Shown: piece by piece, positions 44,027 to 53,382 of the stretch
Numbering within the stretch: position 1 is the stretch's first letter
How the letters are laid out: every line of letters begins with the position of its first letter
Source of the DNA: Chondrinema litorale
Lineage (GTDB): Bacteria > Bacteroidota > Bacteroidia > Cytophagales > Flammeovirgaceae
Direction: 5' to 3'
DNA length: 64,000 nt
NCBI RefSeq assembly: GCF_026250525.1
Contig: NZ_CP111043.1
Location: 1,725,421 to 1,789,420 of the forward strand
The notes under the pieces: generated by a model
Database searches by the model: none
What the model was told of the DNA's origin: nothing
Seen by the model: the letters and a program-made list of their open reading frames with translations, nothing else
Position numbers and translations under genes: made by a program

Positions 44027-45332
44027 TTAATATAGACCTTTCCTCCTCATATTTTTTCAGCTTAGATGTATTCAAATTAACACCAACTTTTTTTAGATAG
44101 TAATAGCCTGATACAATTCCAGTAATTGATATCAGTATATTAACTAATGCAACCCACTCAAGCGATAATCCAGAAACTAATACTAAATAATTTAATGCAA
44201 CATTTAGAAGCAGCATGAGACCATACCTGTAAAAATTTGCCATAGGTTTCTGCAATGCTTCTAAAGCAACCCCACAAAATCTGTTAAATGGATCTGCTAG
44301 TCTGGTTATTAAAAAAATATAGATAATCAATAATGTATTTGAAAACTTTTCACCTCCAAGTAGAGTGATTGCCTGTTTAGCAAATACAGCTACTATTACT
44401 GATATAAGTAAAAACACAATGGTACCCATTTTTATATTTCGCTTAAGAAAAGCCTTAAACAAACTATATTTTTTGTTTTTATATGCTGATATTAATTGTG
44501 GGTAAAGATTAGTAGCTAAACTACGAGTAAGTAAATCATAAACCTCCGTTAATTTTAGTGGCACTGAATATAATGCAAGACTGACTGGCCCAGCAAAATA
44601 TCCGATCATCAATACATCCGAAGTTTTTAGCAAATTGATCAAAAGCTGAGTACCCATACTATAGCCTCCAAAAGAACACAATTCCTTTATTTTTAAACCT
44701 GAGAAGAGTTGAAACTTAAAGATTGATTTTCTTAGAAAGGTTAAGCCAACAATGCTACCTAATGCATGGGTAAATAAGTAAATATCTTGAGGTTGAAAAT
44801 TAAAATCAAACCTGAAAATTTCAAGTAACAGATAGATACCAAATAGACCAAAAGTGATTAACTGGATTATAAAATAATTAGAAAACCGCCTTTCTCCCTG
44901 CCATATCCACAATATAAAGCTCCTTGGAAAAGACACCAGATAAAATACTGGGAACAACTCAAAAAACAGATGAAGTGCATTAGCATTCTCAAATGTCGAT
45001 GAAATGCTAAATAAATTTTCTATGGTAAAAACAGACACACTTACTACAAAAGAAATTACTACACCCACCCAGAAAGCTACATGTTGATAGGCATTTTTTA
45101 TACTTTCTGATTTATCTGTACTAAAATGAATTACTGCACTTTGAATGAGCCCTGTACGAAGCATCTCAAAAAAGGACGCACCAGCTATAAATGCTACCCA
45201 ATTACCAAAAAAATCTTGAGAATAATAATGAGCTAACAATGAAAAGTTTACAAAACCAATTCCTGCAATTAAGACATTAAATAGAATAAAAATAGCGGCT
45301 TTACTTTGTGCCAGATTACGCAAAAAATTCAT
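44013..45332 (-). CDS. polysaccharide flippase (Wzx/MOP superfamily)
   Basis: A 439-residue inner-membrane protein with twelve to fourteen hydrophobic segments and no signal peptide. KISDV-like SDVLMIGYFAGPVSLALYSVPLKLTE in the central helices (LLKTSDVLMIGYF, ALYSVPLKL) and the C-terminal FLITRLADPFNRF segment match the polysaccharide transport branch of the multidrug/oligosaccharidyl-lipid/polysaccharide superfamily. It would move a lipid-linked glycan across the inner membrane. It pairs by position with the glycosyltransferase; there are no other polysaccharide genes here, so this is not a full cluster. Confidence 0.85.
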   Translation of the reverse strand: MNFLRNLAQSKAAIFILFNVLIAGIGFVNFSLLAHYYSQDFFGNWVAFIAGASFFEMLRTGLIQSAVIHFSTDKSESIKNAYQHVAFWVGVVISFVVSVSVFTIENLFSISSTFENANALHLFFELFPVFYLVSFPRSFILWIWQGERRFSNYFIIQLITFGLFGIYLLLEIFRFDFNFQPQDIYLFTHALGSIVGLTFLRKSIFKFQLFSGLKIKELCSFGGYSMGTQLLINLLKTSDVLMIGYFAGPVSLALYSVPLKLTEVYDLLTRSLATNLYPQLISAYKNKKYSLFKAFLKRNIKMGTIVFLLISVIVAVFAKQAITLLGGEKFSNTLLIIYIFLITRLADPFNRFCGVALEALQKPMANFYRYGLMLLLNVALNYLVLVSGLSLEWVALVNILISITGIVSGYYYLKKVGVNLNTSKLKKYEEERSILKRVA

Positions 45333-45394
45333 CAGTTTGAAAACGAAAAAGCCTGATGTATCTTTTAAAAAATGGATATTTCAATATTAAAACA

Positions 45395-48300
45395 TCATTC
45401 TGCTAATGATAAGAGAACTTTATACCTCTCTTCATGAAATGCGTAAACGGCTTTAATCATTTCCTGCTTCCATTCTTGTATTTTGTTATACTGTTCTGGC
45501 AACTGCTCTAAAATTTCGAGATTGGCACTTGTATCATAAACCTCAAGATTTTGCAAACTAGAAACCACCGAAGATAAAATAGTTTTTTCGTTTTGATTAA
45601 AACAAAACTCTTTATCCCCATTTAACTCAACATGTTCTTCGTTTGAAAGAGGTTGTAAAATACCTGCAACAGGTCTACCAGTGAGTGTAAATGTAAATTT
45701 TGAGCCTGTACCTACTTCTGATTCTACAGAAATATTACCGCCATGAGCCTCTATAGCCAGTTTACAAAAGGTTAAACCTAAACCTGTAGATCGAATAGTG
45801 GTCTCATGTCTATTGGCTGCTTGCCTAAATTTATCAAATATAAAAGGTAATTCTTCCGCAGGTATACCATAACCAGTATCAGCGATACTTATAGCAATAA
45901 CTTCATTTTCTCTCTCTTCTGAATCCACAGTTACTATGCTACCTGCCGATGAATATTTTACTGCATTTGATAAAAAATTCACCAATACTCTTACAATCAT
46001 ATCTGCATCCGCATCAATCTCATATCCTTCATCTACATTCACATAAAACTTGATGTGCTTCTGATCAAATGAAAGCTTAATTTGATTAATTGCCTGATTT
46101 ACCAACATAAACAAGTTCACATGCTGCAATCTCAAACCTACTTTAGTTTCTTCAAACCGGTTTACATCTAATATATTTAAAACCATATTAAGCATTTGCC
46201 TACCAGCTTCGTGAATTTGAGGTAAATTATCAGACAAAGTAATAATAAGGTTTAAAGGATTTTTAAGGTCATGAACAATCATACTGGTTAAAGACTCTTT
46301 AAAATTCTCCAACTCCAAAAGCTTTTTGTAAGCCTCTTCCAGTTTTTGCTTTTCTTGTGAAAGCTCTCGTGTTTTTAGAGCTACTGTACTTTCAAGTTTC
46401 TCATTCGCATTAATAAGATTCCTCAACCTGACCTGATAAACAATATACACCAGTATTATAATAGCAGATATGCTAATCACATAAAACCACCACTTCTTCC
46501 AAAATGGTTTTTGTATTACTATTCTTAGATCAGACAATGGCTCACTAAACACTCCGTCTTCAGTAATAGCTTCTACAAAAAACTGATAGTTACCATCTTC
46601 AAGCTTAGGATAATAAGCACTATTCAAATCTGAAATTTCATTCCAGTCTTGCTCGTAACCAGCCAAATAATATCCATACCTGAGCTTATCCGGATTCTTA
46701 AAATAAACTCCTTTAAGGTTAATTCTCATTCTATAACTACCATAAGGCAACTCTAACTGAGAATCTATGCTTTTTTTACTGCCATCAACTTCTATACTTT
46801 CAATTTTTACAAGTGGTTGAATATCTGCTTGTGTATTTTCTTGAGAAGAATAAGTAATCAAACCAGTTTCTACACCCACAAATACTTGATCTTTATCAAA
46901 TGAAAAGGCATTTGAATTGATATTAAATGAAGCATATTCACTCCTCTCATTACTGAACTCTAAAAAGCTTTTAGCTTCTTTATTATAAATATTTAACCCA
47001 TTACGAGAACCAATCCAAAGATCACCAGATTCACTTTTACCCAACATGTAAATAAAATTTGAGAGAAGCTCATCATCTGTATCATATTGAAATAAACTAT
47101 CATTTTGCATTTGGAACAAACCGCCACCCTGAGTTCCCAGCCAGATTACCCCATTATCTTCACCTTCTATACAATTGATTTCAAAGCGATTAAAAGCAAA
47201 CTTATCATCTAGTTTGGTAAACTGTTCATTTTGGATATATCCTAAACCTGGGTCTGAACTGGCAATCCAAATCTTGTTATCTACATCACAATAGAGATCA
47301 TGAATATTGTTATGCATGATAGAATTAGATGTTGAATATTGTTTTTGGTAGTTTGTAGACTCATTATATACCAAAATTCCTTGTAGCCTGCTGGCAAACC
47401 AGATAGTTCCATTTCTATCTACTTCAATATCATTTATATACTTTAAATTATTGGTTTGTAAAACTTGAAAAGGCTGTGGAACATTCGAATTTTTACGCAA
47501 AACACTTATTCCTTTACCCAGTGTACCGATCCACAAATTTCCAGATAGATCAACTTTAAGTGATGATATTGGAGTACCTAGAAGATATTCTGTAGTAGAA
47601 TTACCTTGCTTTTTTAAAAGGCCATTATTAGTACCTATCCAAATTACAGAATCGCCAACAGATTTTACCGACAAAACACCAGAAGCTGTAATGCTTTCAT
47701 TATCTAGAGAAAATTCATCTCCAGTAAATATACTCACACCTGCCCCTGTAGTTCCAGCCCATATATTTTGCTCTCGGTCTGTACTAATACATTGAATGTA
47801 ATTACTAGCCAAGCCATTTTCTTCTGTAAAGTTTTTGGAAGTTGATAATTTTTTAGCATCTGAAAAACGAAATACTCCACTCCCATTTGTTCCGGCCCAT
47901 AGTTCATTATTATTTCCCAAAAACAAATCGTTCACTGAAGTTTCTATTTGCACAGTAGCTTTTTTCTCCCATGTATCCAGATCAAATACTGAGATTCCAT
48001 TAGCTCCACCTACCCAACAAAGCTTACCTGCTTCATCTGTTTTTATCACATTAAAAACTTCTGGTTGTAAAACTTTATAAGTATAAATAGTATTTGTAGG
48101 GCTAATCTGAATAACACCTTTATTACTGGCAACCAAAATACTATCATTACATAGTATAGTTGCATCATAAAAAATCAGACTTCTGTCAGGTGAGGTGTAA
48201 ACATGTACATTTCCATCTTTATAAGTAGCAACATCTCCATTTTGACTTAGGAAATACATTTGCTTTGTAGAGGATTCCAGAATGCCATTAATTTTACCAG

Positions 48301-48661
48301 TAAAACCTTCTATTTCTATATGGCTAACTGAATCTGCTTTTTGATTATACTTTCCAACATAACCTTCGAAAAAGCCAAACCACAACGAATTATCACTACT
48401 TAAAAAACTACTTGTAGCAAATCTTAATTTGCTATCTTGCGAAAGGTAATTAGTAAATTCAGTTCCATCGAAGCGGGCTATTCCTTCACCTGTTCCCATC
48501 CACAAATATCCATCTGCTCCAGACTGAATAGTATACACAAAGTCTTGCGGTAAACCTTCACTACGATTGTAATTTCGAAAATGAATGAGTTGTGCTTGCA
48601 GATTTGCAACAAACAGAAATTGAAAAAATATTACAAATAATCTAGACATATAAAATTGCAA
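45395..48661 (-). CDS. sensor histidine kinase with periplasmic two-propeller domain
   Basis: A 1088-residue membrane kinase. It has a signal peptide and about fourteen Reg_prop repeats (for example GADGYLWMGTGEGIARFDG, GNLWIGTLGKGISVL) that form two beta-propellers, then a Y_Y_Y domain (about 640-710) and one membrane helix (about 718-740, WWFYVISISAIIILVYIVYQ). A short coiled coil leads to the HisKA domain with His797 (IVHDLKNPL), followed by a HATPase domain with N-box (NFLSNAVKYS) and G-boxes (DTGYGIP, STGLGLTF). A 90-residue Glu/Gln-rich tail replaces the receiver and AraC domains of the hybrid systems typical for this sensor type. The likely partner is the NtrC-type regulator across the divergent spacer. 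Confidence 0.92.
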   Translation of the reverse strand: MQFYMSRLFVIFFQFLFVANLQAQLIHFRNYNRSEGLPQDFVYTIQSGADGYLWMGTGEGIARFDGTEFTNYLSQDSKLRFATSSFLSSDNSLWFGFFEGYVGKYNQKADSVSHIEIEGFTGKINGILESSTKQMYFLSQNGDVATYKDGNVHVYTSPDRSLIFYDATILCNDSILVASNKGVIQISPTNTIYTYKVLQPEVFNVIKTDEAGKLCWVGGANGISVFDLDTWEKKATVQIETSVNDLFLGNNNELWAGTNGSGVFRFSDAKKLSTSKNFTEENGLASNYIQCISTDREQNIWAGTTGAGVSIFTGDEFSLDNESITASGVLSVKSVGDSVIWIGTNNGLLKKQGNSTTEYLLGTPISSLKVDLSGNLWIGTLGKGISVLRKNSNVPQPFQVLQTNNLKYINDIEVDRNGTIWFASRLQGILVYNESTNYQKQYSTSNSIMHNNIHDLYCDVDNKIWIASSDPGLGYIQNEQFTKLDDKFAFNRFEINCIEGEDNGVIWLGTQGGGLFQMQNDSLFQYDTDDELLSNFIYMLGKSESGDLWIGSRNGLNIYNKEAKSFLEFSNERSEYASFNINSNAFSFDKDQVFVGVETGLITYSSQENTQADIQPLVKIESIEVDGSKKSIDSQLELPYGSYRMRINLKGVYFKNPDKLRYGYYLAGYEQDWNEISDLNSAYYPKLEDGNYQFFVEAITEDGVFSEPLSDLRIVIQKPFWKKWWFYVISISAIIILVYIVYQVRLRNLINANEKLESTVALKTRELSQEKQKLEEAYKKLLELENFKESLTSMIVHDLKNPLNLIITLSDNLPQIHEAGRQMLNMVLNILDVNRFEETKVGLRLQHVNLFMLVNQAINQIKLSFDQKHIKFYVNVDEGYEIDADADMIVRVLVNFLSNAVKYSSAGSIVTVDSEERENEVIAISIADTGYGIPAEELPFIFDKFRQAANRHETTIRSTGLGLTFCKLAIEAHGGNISVESEVGTGSKFTFTLTGRPVAGILQPLSNEEHVELNGDKEFCFNQNEKTILSSVVSSLQNLEVYDTSANLEILEQLPEQYNKIQEWKQEMIKAVYAFHEERYKVLLSLAE

Positions 48662-49025
48662 CTCCTTCGGCTATTCACATAATCATCAAGAATTAACTTC
48701 ATCTATCAAATCAAGTTAATCGCTATTCAACTTTAAAATTAAAGCGTTTTACAATATGTGTAGTTATTCGTTTGATTTTTTAGTAAAAGTGGCTTAAAAC
48801 TAACAGTTAATTAGTAAAAAAACAGCAATAAAATTAATTTTAGCTATCAGTCTACATTTCAACACAATTCATCTCTTTTAAAAGCTCCGTTCAAAATTCT
48901 AACTTAGCAGAATTAATTTACGTGATTGTAGGTGTAGAGATTGAAATGCAGTTGCGACAATTAAATACTTATTAATCGCATTTTTTACTGCTTAATCTTC
49001 AAAAAAAGATAGACTTAAATGCTTT
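48662..49025. other. 364-bp divergent spacer of the kinase/regulator locus
   Basis: AT-rich and without a credible ORF. It must hold promoters for the kinase (leftward) and for the helical-repeat protein and regulator (rightward). I looked for TGGCAC-N5-TTGC sigma-54 sites and found no good match, and no strong TANNTTTG site at a useful place. Confidence 0.5.
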
Positions 49026-50147
49026 ATGGAAAACAGAAGCCTTGAAATACATCAGCTTTTAAAAGAAGCAAGTGAAGAAAAATCTCCAGAGAGAGGAATG
49101 GACTTGCTTTCGAAAGCAATTTATCTGGCGGATTTAGAAAATGAAATTGGCCTACAATTCGAAACCAGAGCCCAGTATTTACTTTCTTGTTTTAGATATG
49201 GATATCACGACAGAAGCATTGCCACCTTTCCATGGTTACTTTCCCATGCAGAAAAACATCCTGAAATGATCAATCAGGCTTCTATTCTGATTTTATATAT
49301 AACCATTATCAATGGTATTACAGAGTTTCCAAACATTTCGCTAAATCAAATAAGACAGGTGCTCAACGAAATGAAGGAATGGTACTTAAAAACGGGTTTC
49401 AGTTTACAGGAATGTTATAAAATAAGCAGGCATGCTATGCTAGAAATGGGTCGTGTAGAAGATGCAGACCATTACCTTAAATTAGCAAAAAAAGCAGCTC
49501 CTGGTATTTTTATTCACGAACCCGGCGCTTTCGATGCTTTTTCTGAAGTGACTTACGCAGATCACCTAGGCAATTACCAAGAAGCCATCGATATTGCCGC
49601 TCCACTTTTAAAAGGATTTCCTTTAACCTATGATGTACACGCACCGTTTTCAGCTTTAAGTACTTCCTTTTTAGCTACCGGAAATATGGATTATGCTATT
49701 CATTGCTTTAATTTTTCGCAGAGAACACACCAAGGTTTGGAATATAACCATCTTTGGTATGGATATAAGTTTTTGTTTTTTCTAGTGATTGCTAAAAATA
49801 TGGATGCTGCAGTGAATAACTTTAGAAAGTTTTTTAAAAGAGCCGCCGCTGGCCACGCAAAAGGTTTATCATTTCTTTACTATTTAGCAGCAACTTTTTT
49901 CTTAAAAGAATATAGCAAAACCCATGAGACAATAACTTATGTGCCCATGCTTGGTTCATTTGCCCATTACCAACAAAGTCAGGAATATAGTTGTAGTGTT
50001 TTAATAGATTGGCTAAAAAAAGAAATTCAAACACTAGCTAATGCTTTCAACAAACGTAATGAGAATGAGTTTTTTACAGATTTAATTGAAAGACATTTAG
50101 AAATGGAAAAACTCCAAAGTAAAAATAAAATTGAGCTAGAATTTTAA
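49026..50147 (+). CDS. cytoplasmic helical-repeat (TPR-like) protein of a sensory locus
   Basis: A 373-residue protein without signal peptide or membrane helices. It is made of paired helices with TPR-like spacing (ALEQALY-type pattern, for example RGMDLLSKAIYLADLENEIGL, GRVEDADHYLKLAKKAAPG, GNYQEAIDIAAPLLKGFP and GNMDYAIHCFNFSQRTHQG). I recognise no named family. It lies 43 bp upstream of the sigma-54 regulator on the same strand and is divergent from the kinase. This suggests a scaffold or modulator for that signalling pair. That role is inference. Confidence 0.75.
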   Translation: MENRSLEIHQLLKEASEEKSPERGMDLLSKAIYLADLENEIGLQFETRAQYLLSCFRYGYHDRSIATFPWLLSHAEKHPEMINQASILILYITIINGITEFPNISLNQIRQVLNEMKEWYLKTGFSLQECYKISRHAMLEMGRVEDADHYLKLAKKAAPGIFIHEPGAFDAFSEVTYADHLGNYQEAIDIAAPLLKGFPLTYDVHAPFSALSTSFLATGNMDYAIHCFNFSQRTHQGLEYNHLWYGYKFLFFLVIAKNMDAAVNNFRKFFKRAAAGHAKGLSFLYYLAATFFLKEYSKTHETITYVPMLGSFAHYQQSQEYSCSVLIDWLKKEIQTLANAFNKRNENEFFTDLIERHLEMEKLQSKNKIELEF

Positions 50148-50190
50148 GTTTAAAAAGTCAATTGCTGATTAAACCAGATAGAAAAAATAG

Positions 50191-51567
50191 ATGAGCCGAA
50201 AAAAAGCCAACATACTGATAATCGATGATGACACATACATCACCATGACACTCAGTATGTTTCTGGAACAGCATTTCACTAATATAAAATCAATTAACTT
50301 TCCCGAACAAATTCCCGCCATACTTGAGCAGGAAAATTTTGAAGTAGTGTTGATGGATATGAATTTTAGAAAGGGAGATACTACTGGAAATCAAGGACTT
50401 TACTGGCTCAATGAGATAAAAAAGCAATCACCAGAATCTAGTGTAATACTTATAACTGCTTATGGAGGAATCGAAATAGCAGTACAGGCTATGAAAAAAG
50501 GTGCCATGGATTTTATCGTAAAACCATGGAAAAATGATAAGCTTTTAACTACTGTAAATACAGCTTTAGAACTCAGCAGAACACAATCTAAAGTTCAGCA
50601 ACTAAAGCAACAATCTAAAATATTAGAAGCAGATGCCGGTATGCATCATGTAAAAATGATTGGCCAATCTCCAGCATTTCACCAAGTAATCGAAAACATT
50701 GAAAAAGTAGCAGCGACAGATGCAAATGTGTTAATTCTAGGAGAAAACGGCACCGGAAAAGAATTGGTAGCTCGCGAAATACACCGAAGATCTCAGCGCA
50801 AAAATGAGGTTTTTATTAATATCGATATGGGTTCACTTTCAGAAACTATTTTCGAAAGTGAATTATTTGGGCATGTAAAAGGAGCATTTACTGATGCCAA
50901 GGAATCGCGAATTGGTAGATTTGAAGCCGCTGATGGAGGTACATTATTTCTCGATGAAATCGGTAATTTATCATCCAACATGCAGGCTAAATTATTAGCT
51001 GTACTACAAAACAGAACCATTGTAAAGTTGGGTAGCAACAAACAAATCCCTATAAATATCAGATTGATTTCGGCCACTAATACATCTTTGCAGCAAATGG
51101 TAACCGAAGGTACATTTAGACAAGACCTTCGCTTCCGAATCAACACTGTTGAAATTTACATTCCACCGCTAAGAGACAGAATTGAAGACATTCCCCTACT
51201 CTGCTCCCATTTTCTTGAAACCTACAAAAAAAAGTATCAAAAAGCTTCTATCTCCTTACCAGACTATGTAGTCAAAAAACTAATGAAATATACCTGGCCT
51301 GGTAACATAAGAGAATTACAACATGCCATAGAGCGAGCTGTAATTATGAGTAATAATCAGGCTTTACAATCTTCAGATTTTTCTTTTCTTGAAAGTAGCA
51401 GCTCAGCAGAAGAAAGTCCATTAGATACTTACAACCTAGAACAACTAGAAAAATGGGCTGTAGAAAATGCTCTTAAAAAGTATAAAGGAAACATAACAAA
51501 AGCGGCACAAGAACTGGGCTTAACCCGAGGTGCCATGTACCGCAGACTAGAAAAATACGAATTATAA
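50191..51567 (+). CDS. NtrC-family sigma-54-dependent response regulator
   Basis: A 458-residue regulator with three domains. The receiver (about 7-125) has Asp12/13 and the phosphoacceptor Asp56 (VVLMDMNF). The AAA+ sigma-54 activator domain (about 150-385) has Walker A GENGTGKE, Walker B GGTLFLDEIG, the arginine finger region FRINTVEIYIPPLRDR, and GAFTDA in place of the classical GAFTGA loop, a form common in Bacteroidota. The C-terminal Fis-type helix-turn-helix (about 415-458) has NITKAAQELGLTRGAMYRRL. It activates sigma-54 promoters after phosphorylation, probably by the adjacent kinase. Its targets are not visible. Confidence 0.95.
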   Translation: MSRKKANILIIDDDTYITMTLSMFLEQHFTNIKSINFPEQIPAILEQENFEVVLMDMNFRKGDTTGNQGLYWLNEIKKQSPESSVILITAYGGIEIAVQAMKKGAMDFIVKPWKNDKLLTTVNTALELSRTQSKVQQLKQQSKILEADAGMHHVKMIGQSPAFHQVIENIEKVAATDANVLILGENGTGKELVAREIHRRSQRKNEVFINIDMGSLSETIFESELFGHVKGAFTDAKESRIGRFEAADGGTLFLDEIGNLSSNMQAKLLAVLQNRTIVKLGSNKQIPINIRLISATNTSLQQMVTEGTFRQDLRFRINTVEIYIPPLRDRIEDIPLLCSHFLETYKKKYQKASISLPDYVVKKLMKYTWPGNIRELQHAIERAVIMSNNQALQSSDFSFLESSSSAEESPLDTYNLEQLEKWAVENALKKYKGNITKAAQELGLTRGAMYRRLEKYEL

Positions 51568-51580
51568 TTATAAATCTAAA

Positions 51581-51982
51581 TTATACTAAACTTTCTTTAA
51601 TTGCATCAGTTGTGATACCGTAGTGAGATGTATCAAAAACAGATTTACCTTCTTTGATAACCAGTACTTGAGGAGATTCATGGATTACGCCAAAAACTTC
51701 TGCAATTTTATTAGAAATACTTCTGAAACTTAATAAATCAAGGTAATATACTTCTGAAGTTTCGGCAGGAATATCCCAGCTTCTTTCTAACCTGTTTTTA
51801 ACCATACCACTTATAGAACAAGTAGTGCTATGTTTAAAAATTACAACAGATTTTTCTTTAGATTTTTCAACAATTTCATTTAGCTGATCTTCACTTCGTA
51901 GTGGTATCCAAGTGAGTGTGTCTTTAGGTGTATTTTCTCCCTTTTCAGAAGAATTACTGAAAATATTTTTAAAAAAACTCAT
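51581..51982 (-). CDS. ytxJ: bacillithiol-system protein YtxJ
   Basis: A 133-residue thioredoxin-fold protein. The single active-site Cys is Cys55 in KHSTTCSISGMVKNRLE, the family signature. The ending FGVIHESPQVLVIKEGK is the cis-proline strand of the fold. YtxJ is thought to be a monothiol bacilliredoxin that removes bacillithiol from proteins, and it is common in Bacteroidota that use this thiol. It converges on the response regulator with a 13-bp gap and is monocistronic. Confidence 0.9.
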   Translation of the reverse strand: MSFFKNIFSNSSEKGENTPKDTLTWIPLRSEDQLNEIVEKSKEKSVVIFKHSTTCSISGMVKNRLERSWDIPAETSEVYYLDLLSFRSISNKIAEVFGVIHESPQVLVIKEGKSVFDTSHYGITTDAIKESLV

Positions 51983-52121
51983 ATAATATTACTATTTGAT
52001 TGTATGTAATGTCGTTACTTATTGTGCAAACAATTAAACTTTTAAAAAGATTTAAAATTAAACTTATCAGATGAAATTTATGACTGATATTTGCCAAACA
52101 ATATTTAAAACCGATCCAATT

Positions 52122-52496
52122 ATGAAACCAGTATTCTTATTTTTCGCAGTATTATTTCTGGCTTTTAGCCAACAAGAAGCAAAAGCGCAATTATTCCCAA
52201 CTAATCTTGAAATCACTGTCTTAGACGACAAAGGTAATATTCAAAGAGGAGTTTCTGTAAAATTGTATGCTACAGAAGACGATTATGATGAAGACGAAAA
52301 CGTAGTTGTCTCTGGAAAAACAGATGAAAAAGGTGAAATAAAGTTTAAAAAACTGGATACTAAACCTTACTATATCCGTGCCGTGAAAGGTGACATGGAT
52401 AACGAAAGCTCTGCTAACCAAACAGGAGTACTCGAACAAAAAAGAAACAATAAAGTAAACGTGATCGTCTCTGGATTTGCTTTACCAAAAAATTAA
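52122..52496 (+). CDS. small exported protein with a transthyretin-like (carboxypeptidase regulatory) domain
   Basis: I take the ATG at 52122, because it begins a proper signal peptide (MKPVFLFFAVLFLAFSQ, ending AKA-Q); upstream in-frame ATGs at 52071 and 52080 would bury it. The 124-residue product has one beta-sandwich domain with LEITVLDDKGNIQRGVSVKLY, then TDEKGEIKFKKLDTKPYYI, as in CNA-B or carboxypeptidase regulatory folds. The Asp/Glu-rich loop (TEDDYDEDENV) may bind calcium. The function is unknown; it is followed by a terminator. Confidence 0.8.
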   Translation: MKPVFLFFAVLFLAFSQQEAKAQLFPTNLEITVLDDKGNIQRGVSVKLYATEDDYDEDENVVVSGKTDEKGEIKFKKLDTKPYYIRAVKGDMDNESSANQTGVLEQKRNNKVNVIVSGFALPKN

Positions 52497-52520
52497 GTAT
52501 CGAAATTCATTTCATTATGG

Positions 52521-52549
52521 AGCCTGGAATTAACTTCCGGGCTTTTTTT
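52521..52549 (+). terminator. terminator between the small exported protein and rlmB
   Basis: AGCCTGGAA and TTCCGGGCT pair with one T:G pair around a 5-base loop, followed by seven T. It lies before the true start of rlmB at 52562. Confidence 0.88.
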
Positions 52550-52561
52550 GTAATATTGCGC

Positions 52562-53326
52562 ATGAAAAACTTCAAAAGCAAAACACCACATAACCCATCA
52601 CTTATATATGGTATTCACTCTATTTCCGAAGCTTTAGAAGCTGGTAAAGAAGTAGATAAAATACTTTTACAAAGAGGTTTAAAAAATGACTCTTTAAAAG
52701 CACTAAGTAGTAAAGCAGCAAGTTTGGGTATACCAGTATCTCAAGTTCCTCTTGAAAAGCTTAATAAGCTTACCAAGAAAAATCATCAGGGAATTGTTGG
52801 CTTTCTTTCAGCAATCACCTATTCGAGTTTAGATCACATTATATCAGAATTATATACAAATGGCAAAGAGCCTTTTATACTCATACTCGATAGAGTTACT
52901 GATGTTAGAAACTTCGGTGCTATTGCCAGAACTGCGGAGTGCTCAGGTATTCATGCAATTGTGATTCCTGCAAAAGGCTCAGCTCAAGTAGGTCCAGATG
53001 CGGTTAAAACATCTGCTGGTGCACTTAATCACATTCCTGTTTGTAGAGTTCAAAACCTTAAGCAAACTGTTAAATTTCTACAAGATAGTGGTTTACATGT
53101 TGTAGCCTGCACAGAGAAAACCTCTTCGACCATTTATGATGCAGATTTTAAAAAGCCTTGTGCCATTGTGATGGGTTCTGAAGAAGATGGGATTTCTGAT
53201 GATATTTTAAGAATTAGCGACGAACTAGCATCTATTCCTATGTTTGGTAAAATAGGCTCATTAAATGTTTCGGTAGCAACTTCGGTAATTATCTATGAAG
53301 CCATCAGACAAAAAATTAGTAAATAA
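52562..53326 (+). CDS. rlmB: 23S rRNA (guanosine-2'-O-)-methyltransferase RlmB
   Basis: The start is taken at the ATG at 52562. The in-frame ATG at 52517 lies before the terminator and adds residues not typical of the family. The 254-residue SPOUT enzyme has the N-terminal substrate-binding domain (LIYGIHSISEALEAG, KNHQGIVGF) and the trefoil knot with motif 1 LDRVTDVRNFGAIARTAE, motif 2 AIVMGSEEDGIS and motif 3 IGSLNVSVATSVIIYE. It methylates G2251 (E. coli numbering) of 23S rRNA. A tRNA target, as in TrmH, is less likely given the N-terminal domain. Confidence 0.88.
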   Translation: MKNFKSKTPHNPSLIYGIHSISEALEAGKEVDKILLQRGLKNDSLKALSSKAASLGIPVSQVPLEKLNKLTKKNHQGIVGFLSAITYSSLDHIISELYTNGKEPFILILDRVTDVRNFGAIARTAECSGIHAIVIPAKGSAQVGPDAVKTSAGALNHIPVCRVQNLKQTVKFLQDSGLHVVACTEKTSSTIYDADFKKPCAIVMGSEEDGISDDILRISDELASIPMFGKIGSLNVSVATSVIIYEAIRQKISK

Positions 53327-53350
53327 AAAGAGGTGCCTTTACAGCACCTC
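53325..53350 (-). terminator. terminator between rlmB and the DUF4136 gene
   Basis: GAGGTGC (53330-53336) pairs with GCACCTC (53344-53350). On the minus strand the hairpin is followed by TTTTTATTT, so it ends the DUF4136 gene; it may also end rlmB. Confidence 0.82.
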
Positions 53351-53382
53351 CAAATTTACAGGTTATCCGTCATCTAAGTATA

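Noticed and set aside
48662-49025. Sigma-54 promoter in the kinase/regulator spacer
   Set aside because: No TGGC-N8-10-TTGC match with proper spacing on either strand was found by eye.
50881-50898. GAFTDA instead of GAFTGA as a sign of a regulator that cannot bind sigma-54
   Set aside because: The GAFTDA form is frequent in functional NtrC-family proteins of Bacteroidota, so it is not by itself unusual.
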